From: Oxytricha trifallax
Lineage: Eukaryota; Ciliophora; Spirotrichea; Sporadotrichida; Oxytrichidae
DNA: 64,000 nt
Direction: 5' to 3'
Assembly: GCA_000711775.1 (NCBI GenBank)
Contig: ARYC01025413.1
Coordinates: forward strand, 1-64,000
Position numbers and translations under genes: made by a program. The first letter of the stretch is position 1; each line of letters opens with the position of its first letter. Below, one piece after another: positions 47,191 to 57,550 of this stretch. The notes under the pieces were generated by a model. The model was not told the DNA's origin, ran no database searches, and was given only the letters and a program-made list of their open reading frames with translations.

Positions 47191-49690
47191 ATGAAAAAAA
47201 GTTTTAAGACTAATGAAATAAGGTTGAAAGAAATACCTAATTACCCTGAAATATCAGTAACAAATCTCTATGATGATGCCATGAGGGATCCAGATGTTGC
47301 TCATCACCTTCCATCAAAGCTGCATCTTTTTAATAAGTTGCCAGAGTAAAACTTCTTCTTTGTTGTTCTTACAACTCTGAAACCTGAGTACTTAATGAAG
47401 TAATATAAGAAGCTCATAAGAAAAATTATAGCATCTATCTTGAAGAAAAAATAGAAACAGGGAATTTTAATCAGCGACACGTGGCCGTAGCAACTTCAAA
47501 AGCATCCTTTTATTTTAAGTAAGCTTAGACTTCTAACTTTATAGAAAAATCTGGCACTGCTATTTACTTGATGTAAGATCGCAGCAAATTAAACAGAGAG
47601 AGAAAGTCTCATGTAAAAAATTTATTATGAAAAAGGGTGTTGACGCCGAGCTCTCACACCTTCCTATGTGCTCCCAGATGTCTTCTAGCTCTCACAGGTG
47701 CCGTCCAAATCTCACTGTCCAGTCCAGCTTTCCCATGTGTCGTCGAGCTCTCACATACTAAACAAGGTGTCGGTGAGCTATCCCACACTATATGGTTTTT
47801 AAGCTAGGATATCAAATAATAATTATAATATGTGAAAATGGTGAAGTATTTTTTCTATTAGATCTACTATTTATTTCTGTGACTATTCTAATTCATTATT
47901 AATGCTTGATGCTGCTTTCTTTGAGTGGGTTGAGAAAGATAAATTTTTCTTCTTTCACTAATCAAGTTGAAGAGGATTATAATTTCTTTTATCACTGTAT
48001 TTTTTAGTTTGATAGTAGATAAAAATGACTATGGTATCTACAAATTCACAAAATAAAAGCATTTTTAATAATTTCTTTCTATAAAACTTAATTAAGTATT
48101 TTTATTTTTTCTACTATAAATAATTTCAAATAAATCTTTTCTTTTTTTTACTTGTAACTCAATGTTCAATTATTATTGCTACATGTTAATATCCGCTCAA
48201 TACAAATTTTATGTTCAATTTACTAGTTGTTGAGTATCTGATAAGTTATGATATCACATTTTTTATTATAAATATTAGTATATTTATTATGTTCAATGAA
48301 AATTACATTCAAAAATGAAGTTCCTTTTACTATTATTAATGGGTAAAGCTGCAAAACTTTTTATATATTTTCGGTTATTTTACAATTCCATTTTCTATGA
48401 TTGCTTAGTTGTTTGTATCTTAATTAATTAGCATAAGCAGTTCTACCTAAACTAAATAATGATTAAAGTAAAATGACTGATATTTATAATTTTTCTTTAT
48501 CAACTATTTTTGGGATAATAAGAGTGCAAGAAAATGTAAAATTTATCAATAGTCTTGGTTTAGTTATCTCTGGGTAATTAATTGATAATTTTCATCTTAG
48601 CATAGTGTGTTTGTTAATTATAATTTGTTTAGATTTAGAATTTTGCTGACTTAAATGCTAAGTTGTAGGTTTTATTCTAGACAAATTATTGAAAAGGACG
48701 CTGTATTTAGGAATATATCATTAAAATTTTGATTGACAAAAATTATTGGTTTATTAAGCTTATATTTATATATTAAACAGACTTGATCTTAAATTGAAAA
48801 TCTACGTTGCTCTAAAATTATTGATTTATGGTTTCCTGATGGCTAAATACTTTTTGTTTTTTTATCAGAACCTCTTTGTTATTAGATGGCAGGAAAGGAA
48901 TTTTTGGTAAAAAGAGGATGTCTGAAAAGAATTTGAATATAATGTGGAATTTCTATTTAGATAAATCATTAAGGTAATTTGGGTCTCTATCCGACCCCAG
49001 TTATTTTTATATTTTATTCCTAAATTTCAAGATGGTATTGTTGAAAGAACTCTAACAAATATTTGCAAATTAGAGTAAAATAGAGCTTCTTAGAAGAGGA
49101 AATCCCCTTAAGATGAAGATTTGTGTGGTCCAATTGAGTTTATAATTTGAAATTTTGTATTAATACTTGACTAGAAATTTATGATTTAAAAGCAAAAAAT
49201 ATTAAATATTAAATAAAAATTTGATTAGAAAACTTTCTTGTGTGTATATTTTTAAACTTTTAGAAAATAATTTTAAATTAATGTCCAAAAATATATTTAT
49301 TTAGTAAATTGTTTAAAATAAATATACTTAAACCATTTTCACATATTAAAGTTATTATTTTATATCCTAGCTTAAAAACCATATAGTTTGGTAGAGCTCA
49401 CCGACACCTTGTTTAGTATGTGATAGCTCGGTGACACCTGGGAAAGCTGGACTGGACAGTGAGATCTGGACGGTGTGAGAGCTAGAAGCATCTGGGAGCA
49501 CAGAGGGGAAGGTGTGAGAGCTCGGTATCAACACCAAAGTAAAAGACTTTTCAAAGATTTATAAAGCAAGATGACAAAGCAAGATAATATGAACACATAT
49601 GCAGGATACTTCACTAAGCGAAGAAACATTGGTACAATTAAACCATAAGAAGAGAAAAAGTAAGAGATGCCAAATCCCTTTAAGACTTGA
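47191..49690 (+). pseudogene. transposon accessory gene, copy 3, split by an insertion
   Basis: ATG 47191 opens 126 codons to TGA 47569: YPEISVTNLYDDAMRDPDVA, then LPEQNFFFVVLTTLKPEYLM (the shared accessory motif) and a Lys-rich part. After a frame change the basic region runs to the insertion at 47636. On its far side the frame resumes at 49540 (SKRLFKDLQSKMTKQDNMNT, YAGYFTKRRNIGTIKPQEEK) and stops at 49690. Removing the inserted element with one AAAG copy joins the two basic parts in one frame, apart from one TGA. Best preserved of the three old accessory genes. Confidence 0.6.
47636..49535. mobile_element. 1.9-kb element with GC-rich 207-bp inverted repeats
   Basis: Ends GGTGTTGA (47636) and TCAACACC (49535), inverted repeats 47636-47842 and 49332-49535, flanked by AAAG on both sides (47632-47635, 49536-49539), a likely 4-bp target duplication. 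The repeats are GC-rich in their outer 150 bp and contain four variants of a GAGCTCTCACA motif. The 1.5-kb interior is AT-rich; I found no supported gene, so it is probably non-autonomous. Confidence 0.85.
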
Positions 49691-49759
49691 TTTAATATGT
49701 GAAATTATTCATTAGTTAAATCTAAGACTTACTTATAAACGAAAATCTCCCTTCTCTAT

Positions 49760-50500
49760 TCATATTTTTGCTTTCTCATTGTTCATCCTTTTAGCAAAAC
49801 TTTTAATAAAATCGACTGCATCTATTTTCAAATTTTGCAGCAGATGATAGAGCACCATAGCTTTGAATAGCACCCAATATTACTCAATTCTATTGAACTG
49901 AGGGCTGTTAGGTACATTTATTACAGGTGTTATGATAAGTCTTTCATATTCCTTCCTTGAGTTTTTAGTTTTATTAACCCTATAAATTATCAACAAACAT
50001 AATAATTTCTTAGTCAGCGTACATATCTCTGAGTTATTACAAGAACTTAATATATTATTCAGTCTTTTTAGAGCGAGGTTAAACAACTTAAGTCTCGAGG
50101 CCACTATCTTCACTTATTCCACCAATAAATTGCATGAGTCTAAACCATAACCTTTTAATCATTAACTTCTATATTGCTCTATCTCTTGTACCAAGACTAA
50201 GATATAAATTAATTGAATGTAATCACATCTTCATCAGCATGAATAAACTTAATATTGTGCTCTTAAGCCCTCTGCATTTAATCGAATATATATTTTAAAT
50301 AAGTCTTATAAAATGGAACATTAAAGTTGATCACTCTCTTAATGAGATAAATTGTCTTGTAAGATATTCCATTCTTTTTATATAGTTATCTATAGATTAA
50401 GCAAAGATATGAAGCTCAGGAAATTGGCGATGAAAAATCACATCTCTCTAGGTCAGAATCCCAGTATTTAAGAGTCTTATCATTATTAAGATAATCTATA
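49760..50500 (-). pseudogene. IS630/Tc1 DDE transposase, copy 3 (decayed)
   Basis: KKNGISYKTIYLIKRVI is a helix-turn-helix region. IKFIHADEDVITFN gives the first Asp motif and is followed by SQSWYKRQ, where this superfamily has W..RG. LLIIYRVNKTKNSR is the second motif with Asp lost, and VPNSPQFNRIEQYW is the third with the catalytic Glu. A helical C-terminus runs to TGA 49760. Two or more frame changes. Confidence 0.75.
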
Positions 50501-50761
50501 TGATGTTGAAAAAACTTTAAGTGTCTTTAAGACATAAAATTAAGATGCTATCTCTTTAAATTCAATGCTAATAGACAATGAGACCTAAGATTAACAAGAG
50601 ATTTATAAAGCAACATTGCCATAGACGTGAAATTTAAAATAGGCTTGAGTTGATCACTATATTTATCACATCTATATCGCAACTTAAACTGTATCTATAT
50701 ACTCACTATCATAAACTGACCCTAAACCTTGCATTTAAACTCTAATTTAAATTACGTTTAA

Positions 50762-50866
50762 AGCTAATCCTCTACATACCCTATTAAAATAGTAATAAAG
50801 CATGCACTAATAGTCTTCTTTTGTCACTCAAATACTCAATCAAACAACTTTAGAGGTTTTAGGCTT
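50762..50866. repeat. telomere-like palindromic repeat, copy 2
   Basis: Diverged copy of 46828-46934 in the same orientation: CTAATCCTCTACATACCCT at the left, GAGGTTTTAGGC at the right, with the shared CTTTTGTCA block between them. Confidence 0.45.
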
Positions 50867-50869
50867 TTG

Positions 50870-51775
50870 ATTGCTAAAAGTATATTTTTAGGGAAGGGTT
50901 CATTTAAAGATTCAGTTTTAAAGAGAAGTAATGACCTACTATTGTCTGTAAATTCTGAAGCCTTATCTTTTCTCTAATATATTCTTATTTCAAATCATGG
51001 AATGGTAGATATTTTAATTTTTCATGTATTTGTCACTAATATGGACTGATCTTAGTGCTTTATCTATAGGATAGATTCTGAGTATATCTATACTTGTAAT
51101 TGATCTATCTAGTGGAAATTAGGTAACAATGTTTTCACCAACTAATTGCTGAATTTTTATTCTTTTATTAACGTTGTTAAATTTTATTTATTTTCTTGGT
51201 ACTTTTGATGAGGTTTTAGGGTTAGAACTTTTTTATCTAAAATCTATAATCTATGAAGAATTCTTATTTATTTTTTATTAAATAAATAATTAAATCTTCT
51301 TTGTTCTCTCTTTAATCATGCCAATCTATTAGCAATATGTTTATAGTATAATTGTATAAATTTAAAATAAAATAAATTTAATAACAAATAAAAAATAATT
51401 TTTAAAAAATGGCTTTGCAGAAAACAAGTATACCACTTATGACTTAGCAAACTGTTGATTTAAAAAATATTGCTATTAATTTTTTCCGCTCAATTACCAA
51501 CTGTTAAATTTTTTATCTTTTTCAAACCAATGAGATCTAAGAAAATATTCAGTTTTTAGATGTTTAAATATTTTATGTGCTACCCAGATGATACAGTTAA
51601 AGTCTTAATTTCGTTATACTTAATAATATCCAATAAACTTTTTATAAATGGATAGTAAACTTAATAAAGTTTCTCTGCGAACATAAAGATGATCCCACAT
51701 TTAGCGGAAACTCGGTAGCGGTATTATTGAGTATATTTCGCTCCCATTAAATTCCTATAAATTAAAAGACCAGAA
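50870..51775. other. AT-rich DNA, nothing recognised
   Basis: No frame with protein-like composition; a slightly GC-richer patch at 51660-51725 was not resolved. Confidence 0.4.
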
Positions 51776-51781
51776 TTTGTT

Positions 51782-52156
51782 GTGGAAAATATATACGAAA
51801 GTCTTTATAGTAGTAGGAGTAGCGATGAAATTAGAAGTGAAGATAGCCAAAGTAGTGAGAGCAATAGTAGTAATAGTAGCGGGGATCATACACTTGAATG
51901 TCAGAATGTGTTATCTTTGAATGAGAAATTCAAAGATCAAGGAGTTAGAATTCATACTACAGCTATAGCGCATCTGAATGCCAAGAATGCAAAGAAATAT
52001 TCCTATAGTATATGGCATGCACATTTTAGTAGAAGTACTTATGGAAATTGCTTTATACACTATCGCTGTCAAAAGTTTGAAGTTTACCATTATCGATCCA
52101 TTGTGATCAAAGTATTCAGTCGTCTTTCTATATTTCAAAAACGTATTCGGAGTTAA
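51782..52156 (+). CDS. hypothetical ORF with Ser/acidic N-terminus
   Basis: An open frame reads SLYSSRSSDEIRSEDSQSSE then NSSNSSGDHTLECQNVLSLN, followed by HTTAIAHLNAKNAKKYSYSI. The Ser/Asp/Glu tract is typical of a disordered tail. After about 51965 another frame (ECQECKEIFLQYMACTF) is equally plausible and gives a CxxC pair, so a frame change is likely there. No start codon is evident. Confidence 0.35.
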   Translation: MENIYESLYSSRSSDEIRSEDSQSSESNSSNSSGDHTLECQNVLSLNEKFKDQGVRIHTTAIAHLNAKNAKKYSYSIWHAHFSRSTYGNCFIHYRCQKFEVYHYRSIVIKVFSRLSIFQKRIRS

Positions 52157-52424
52157 ATTGGACACACTTACAGGCTTCCCTCTTTTCAAAATATTTGCAT
52201 CAGCTTTTCCTCTCAAATGTGTGTATTTTCCCTTATTGATATTTTAAGTCCTTAATTCAAATTTATATATTCAAAATTGTTGATTAATCTTAAATTTATC
52301 TTACACTTAAAAAAATCCAACCTTATCAAAAGCAAAGAAACTAATTTTAAAGAGATAATATAAATTGTATTCTAGCTTAATATCCTCGAAAAAAAATATT
52401 AAATAACATAATCTGAATTCTACT

Positions 52425-52735
52425 AGGTAAGTTAATTTCGATAGAAGCTTAATCTTATTTTTTTGTAGCAGTCACGCCTCGAACTAATGGAGCCATTAAT
52501 AGTGGATAAGTATTTTTGCTTAGTCTTCCTTTTGTTTTAGGCTATGTTTTGTTAAATTATTGGAGCTGAAATAAATTGTAATCATTTTCTGACATGCAAT
52601 TTATTGCCCACCAATAAAGCCCGTTTCACTCCATTTGAGTAAGCGTCCTTTACTTAAAGCATTTTACTATCCACTCAATTTAATTATATTTAGATGTTTA
52701 TTTTATCAAATTAATTGTCAATATCATTCATAATT
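52425..52735 (+). CDS. possible exon after a 44-bp intron
   Basis: GTAAGT at 52426 and TTTTTTTGTAG at 52470 make a good intron. The next frame runs open from CAGTCACGCC for about 90 codons (SRLELMEPLIVDKYFCLVFL, AEINCNHFLTCNLLPTNKAR). The residues look translated up to about 52650. The upstream exon is not recognisable, so this is a weak call. Confidence 0.3.
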
Positions 52736-53358
52736 GGACGCTATTAGATTAACATTTGTAAAGTGTAATTAGGTGTGATTTTATAGTGTATAAAACCATT
52801 CAAATTCATCTTCTACTGCTCTTCTAATCTATAATTGTTGCTTTTTTCTCTTGATTTAGTTTTATGCAATATCGAAGGTTTTAGTAAGCATTAGTGAACT
52901 GAGTTAGAGGATATAGTTTTATACTATAAAATAACTATTTGATCTAATTGAATCGTAAAAAACACCATTATTTAATTAAGAATTAAAATTGGGAGATAAT
53001 AAAAATTAAATTAAAGTATTATTATTAATAGGGTAAATTAATTATAATTTGGCTAAAATCAAATTTACCCACTCGAGTTGGTTTATTTTATAGAGACAAT
53101 TAATCTGCTAATATAATATTTTAAATAATTAGGCAATAATTAATTAATTTACGCCAATAATAACTATATTATACTTAATAGTCCTTATCTCCCAATCTTC
53201 ATTCTTAGTTAATCAATAGTATTATAAATATATTTTAATCAGGCATCATTAATTCCCTAATTTTTGTGACGTCAAAAGAATTTAGGTATACATTAAGATA
53301 CGAATGAAAGACTCCGATAATCCAAGCATAGTAATTGATTCTTCTCATAATCTCATAT

Positions 53359-53662
53359 TCAAATATTTTCTTATGACTTTAATATTTGATGGGATACAAT
53401 AAACATTGAGATCTTTATACTATATCCTTCGCATGAATGTTTATTAGTTGCAACTTTTTATTAAGACTACTCATCTTAGCAAATTCTTAATGACAGTAAG
53501 ATATCATGTTAGTCATCCGATACTTTTTTTCGGGAATGCATTTGCACTAACAGTTTCATGAGCGGAGCCTTATAATCCCAGCTTAGTAAAAGCTGAGCCT
53601 GAATGATAGATTCTCTCATGTTTTAGTTAAGTTGGATGTTTCATAGCACCATAAAGCTCCTT
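53359..53662 (-). CDS. hypothetical small gene or exon
   Basis: A frame from at least 53662 (ATG at 53642-53644) to TGA 53359-53361 without a break: KHPTQLKHERIYHSGSAFTK, GSAHETVSANAFPKKVSDDQ, HDILLSLRICQDEQSQQKVA, HSCEGYSIKISMFIVSHQ. It is an island of higher GC flanked by nearly pure A/T, as expected of one exon or macronuclear-destined segment. About 95 residues. No family recognised. Confidence 0.5.
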
Positions 53663-53669
53663 ATTAATT

Positions 53670-54575
53670 ATAATAAATTTCTAATATTTTTAATATATAA
53701 ATAATTAACTTTATTTGATTTGGAGAATAAAAAATGTTAAGTTATTTGTAAAACTGATTTGAATTTGATTCTCTATTTATAATTAGCTTAAATTTAGTTC
53801 TTTTTTCAGAACACCATTATAAAATAATGATTCATTTATTTTATTTTTAATTATTTATTATTTTGAATCTTATTGTTAAATTAATTAATAAATTGCTCCC
53901 GAATCATAATCAATAAACTAGTGTATTTGCTCTTACATTTCCATTAAGAAGATGCTCTTGTCTATTGTTTAAGCACAGCAATGTTTTCCTTTTATTTAAC
54001 TTTGATTAGCTCTATCTTATTTCTTTGATTAAGCGTTTGATTTTTTCAATTTCTGTTAATAATACTTCTGGACTTATCTTACTAATTATTTTTCACTATT
54101 TTTTTTATTATACTTCTATCTTATTATTGTTAAATGTTCAATATCATGCCGTTGCAATTTCTGAGGGTTTTATAATTTTCTTACTATTATAGTGAACGGT
54201 TGGTTTTTAAGTAGACAGAATACTTACTTGACTACCCAAATTTAAAATATACTTCAAATACTGTCAATAAATCCTATTTTAAATTTTACTTATTAAAATA
54301 TTATACAATCCCCTTAATTATATTAGACAAAGATCAATCTATGTAGATTGTAATGTTTTATTTTATAAATAATAATATGATTTTTTTATGATGTTTTTAT
54401 TATTGCAGGAATAGCTACAATATCTTTTCTCTTATCAATATATTATTTTATCATTTCAATATTAGAAATTAAGCTAAATCAAATCTGTTTTTTTCAAAAT
54501 GCCTTATTAAAATATAAATTGAAATTAAATGATTATATTTAAAAATTCTTATATTTTTAATTCTCTACCAATATT
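53670..54575. other. AT-rich DNA, nothing recognised
   Basis: No gene or repeat supported. Confidence 0.4.
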
Positions 54576-54579
54576 AAAA

Positions 54580-55298
54580 TCATTATTTCAGAGCAATATA
54601 ATCAATTTTCTTAATTTTTATTTCTTTTATTTCTTTTATTTTTTTCCTTTTGTTATCATACTCTATTATTTCATATTGATCAATTTTTAATTTATTCAAA
54701 TTAAATGCGAAAATGTTATGCTTGCTTTGTTCTACTACTATTCTTAGCTTTTTACCTAAGACTTTACTTTCGTCTAAACTATTATTTCTTTGCTTTTCAA
54801 TTGATTTTGTCCTTAGAGGACATGATGTGATAGTTATTGCATATTAAAATTTATAATGTAAGTTATATAACTTATGATCTTCTCATGATATTAATTCAAC
54901 TTGCCGTCCTTGTTAATGACAATTTATAAGCGATCTTGTCATTTAATTTGGTAAGGTTCTTTACTCCTATCATAAGCACTGGCATTTATCAATTTAAATT
55001 TCAATTCTTGCTTTTCACTTCTGTATTGATATAATAATTATTTAATAATTATATTTTCTCCTTGCAATTAATTCTTCGTTAATATAAATTATTGATAGTT
55101 AAGCTCCATTTTTACATTTAATTGTACATTTTATATCATTATACATATTATAAACTTCATTTAACCATTTTAACCCCTTTCTTAGTATTAATATTTTACC
55201 AGTACAATCTCATATACGTAAACTTCCTCATTTACTATTGTAAACTCCCATTTCACTATCTGATTATATAAATGAAATCCATTGGCGTTATATTTGAT
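54580..55298 (-). pseudogene. hypothetical gene, lightly decayed
   Basis: An open frame from 55298 reads NGFHLYNQIVKWEFTIVNEE, VYVYEIVLVKYQYQERGQNG, MELNYQQFILTKNQLQGENI, YRSEKQELKFKLINASAYDR. One TGA at about 54947 follows, then RLQIVINKDGKLNQYHEKII. After a one-base change (about 54835) it continues CPLRTKSIEKQRNNSLDESK, LGKKLRIVVEQSKHNIFAFN, EIIEYDNKRKKIKEIKEI to TGA 54580. The start lies upstream or is lost. Alternating beta-strand-like repeats; no family recognised. Confidence 0.5.
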
Positions 55299-55406
55299 TC
55301 ATATTATTACGAAGTGTTTTTTGTTGTTTTTGTTTTATCTGCTTATAGTAAAATTAGAATGAATATGGAATTATGTTTTATTAATAAATTAATCGAAAAT
55401 ATGTAA

Positions 55407-56624
55407 ATGCCTACAAGGAATAGATAAGGGTAAATACATAAGAAGCGCACTTTCTCTGAAGCAGAATTTGTAAGTGATTAGGTCGCCTCAAAGAGATTCA
55501 AGACAGAGGCCCAAGCCGTCATCGACTTCCTTTCCTAGAACGATTGTGTCCAGATTCGTGCTCACCCGTTGCAAATCTCTGCAAAATGAAGGCACCCGAC
55601 AAAGAAGGACAGTAGCGCCCTCCTGCAGAGTCTGGTGGTATACTTAAGGCACGGGTCCCTCATAAGTGACAAGCACGTGTGGCTTACACATAAGGAAATT
55701 GCTCTAAGGGTGGGGCTACGCGTTTCAACAATTTCGATGATCATACAACGCTGGCGAAGAAATTGCTTCCGCATCGTGAGCAAGAGGAAGAATTCTGGAA
55801 AGAATCGAAAGCCGGTCCTCAAACCCGCTATCGTCGACTACATTTGCAGCGAGCCGGCGCTAAGACAAATGGCTCCCTTATCTCTAACGCTGAGGGCGGA
55901 AGCTATTAAGCGTCGCTTTGGCTTACCATCGCTTTCTCCAAGCACATTGAGGAACTGCTATAAGCGAAATGACATATCCTACACCAAGTGCGATTACGCT
56001 TATAATACGAAGCTAAAACGCGCTGAAGCGATTGGTGAGGAGTAGCGCTTGAAGTCGCTTAAACTCGGCAAATCACTTCTGAACAGGCGCAACGTTATTT
56101 ACATTGATGAGACAACGATCCACTGGTGGCAGACACCGAAGCGAGTTTGGTCAAAGCCGGGTTTGTTCATTGGAATACCGAATACTCGAGGGCGGTCATT
56201 CACTATCACTGGGGCCATAAGTTCATAGGGCCTCCTCACTTATAGGATTACCACAGGCACCAATAACTCAGTGAAGTTTCGAGAATTCCTTATCCAGCTG
56301 AAAGGTGCCTCAGGAATCTGCGTGATGGACAACTTACCCATACACCACAGTAAGGTAGTGCAAGAGGTCTTCGATAGCCACTTCAAGCCATTTTTCCTGC
56401 CATCCTATAGCTGCGCGCTGAACTCGATCGAGCGGCTCTGGGCCATTGTCAAGCGTATGTGGAGCAAATACGTGATTTCATTACAGGGCGGTGATTGCGG
56501 TGACGAGCAGCTAAAGGCTCGTATCGAGCTCATATTGTCGAGTATCGATGAAAGTCAAGTGCGTCGCTTATCCCTGGCAAACTCGAAAGCCCTCATCCGT
56601 TCTATTCGTGGCATTTTAGTCTGA
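55407..56624 (+). CDS. IS630/Tc1 DDE transposase (one frame change)
   Basis: ATG 55407 (MPTRNRQGQIHKKRTFSEAE) to TGA 56622-56624, about 405 residues. The frame changes once near 55588, between DCVQIRAHPLQ and TKKDSSALLQ. Helix-turn-helix regions are at residues 75-110 (HKEIALRVGLRVSTISMIIQ) and 140-175. The catalytic triad is complete: YIDETTIHWW, VMDNLPIHH and YSCALNSIERLW, with 33 residues between the second Asp and the Glu, a DD34E-like spacing. WSKPG after the first motif fits the family. Apart from the frame change all key residues are kept. It cuts and re-inserts the element. Its 3' end overlaps the accessory gene by 70 bp. Confidence 0.9.
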
Positions 56625-57449
56625 GACCAATTCACATTTGCATTTTGGATGGAGTGTTGAACTGTCGCTTAGATGCGCTCTGCTACTCTATGAAATGGGT
56701 TACTAAATGTTAATGGCTTACATTAATCGCGCATTGGGTCATCATCAGTCGAATGACTGGGCGACATCGCTCTTAGCTTAGCATCGACTCGGACTTTCTG
56801 GAGCTGCAATCTTTGCTTTTAGAGCGCCCGCCTTGCTTCCCCTATAACAGCCAAACGCTTCTTCTTGGGCTTCTTCTTCGACAGTGGAAGATTCTTCAAA
56901 AATGCTAAGGGAATGTCTACGGTCTTGTGATTCCTCAACTAACTAGGCTTTGATGGAGGGATATAGCCCTTATCAAAAATCTCATCTCGCGGGAGAAACG
57001 TTGATAGAATCTCTATTAGCCACTGCTTGTTCGGAACCCGCGTTGCAGTGATTCCAGTCTCCTTGCCCATCTTCGCTGAGACATCTGCCACTTTCTCGAG
57101 AAGAATCGCCTTGGATGGGGGCCTAGTGCATGGGAGTAGTCTTATGTCCTTGAAGTTCGGACACCAAAGTTATCCTGCAATCACAGCCAGCAAATACTCT
57201 TCAGTGATAAGAGAGCTCGAGGCCTTTGGCAAGAAAAAGCCATTCCTTACTGCAGACTCGTAGAGCTCTTTGCTTGGTATTTATGTATTGAGAAAGTTTC
57301 TCGAGGGAAACGCGGTTCTGATCGCTCATCCCAATCCAATATTTAATTATGAATGTAGGCAGAGCTTCAATGATTTGAGTTTATTGAGCTTCCTGAGCCA
57401 CCTATTAAGAAACGGCAAGTACCATCAGATAGAGCGCAGCCTGGAGCAT
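56555..57449 (-). pseudogene. transposon accessory gene, copy 4
   Basis: ATG about 57449 (MLQAALYLMVLAVSQQ), ALPTFIIKYWIGMSDQNRVS, then a frame change near 57270, KELYESAVRNGFFLPKASSS, LITEEYLLAVIAGQLWCPNF, VPNKQWLIEILSTFLPRDEI (the shared accessory motif). A strong nuclear-localisation-type run SKKKPKKKRL and a coiled Gln/Arg-rich tail follow, to TGA 56555. About 297 residues. The shared motif in four copies implies a conserved partner of the transposase. One visible break. Confidence 0.65.
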
Positions 57450-57550
57450 TGCCTGTTACTTAATACGGTGGGTTTAGCTACTCTAGCAAAGAAATAAAGC
57501 TAAAATGAAATTATTAAGGAAATTAATATAATTGAGGCGACAGCGAGTAT

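Larger units (their letters stand above)
47191..50500. mobile_element. Tc1/IS630-type transposon remnant, copy 3
   Basis: A plus-strand accessory gene (47191-49690) converges on a minus-strand transposase (49760-50500). A separate 1.9-kb inverted-repeat element (47636-49535) has inserted into the accessory gene. The two kinase remnants to the left (45.1-46.75 kb) keep the strand pattern (-,+,+,-) seen in copy 4 when that copy is flipped. They may be its other two genes. Confidence 0.6.

Noticed and set aside
51911-52216. Minus-strand 101-residue ORF
   Set aside because: Opposite strand has the Ser/acidic frame and a CxxC-containing alternative; undecided but less protein-like.
55562-55822. 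Minus-strand ORF opposite the transposase start
   Set aside because: Lies antisense to a clear helix-turn-helix coding frame and has Cys/Leu-rich shadow composition.
57027-57497. Two plus-strand ORFs in the GC-rich transposon
   Set aside because: Antisense to the accessory gene, whose minus-strand frame carries the motif shared with three other copies.
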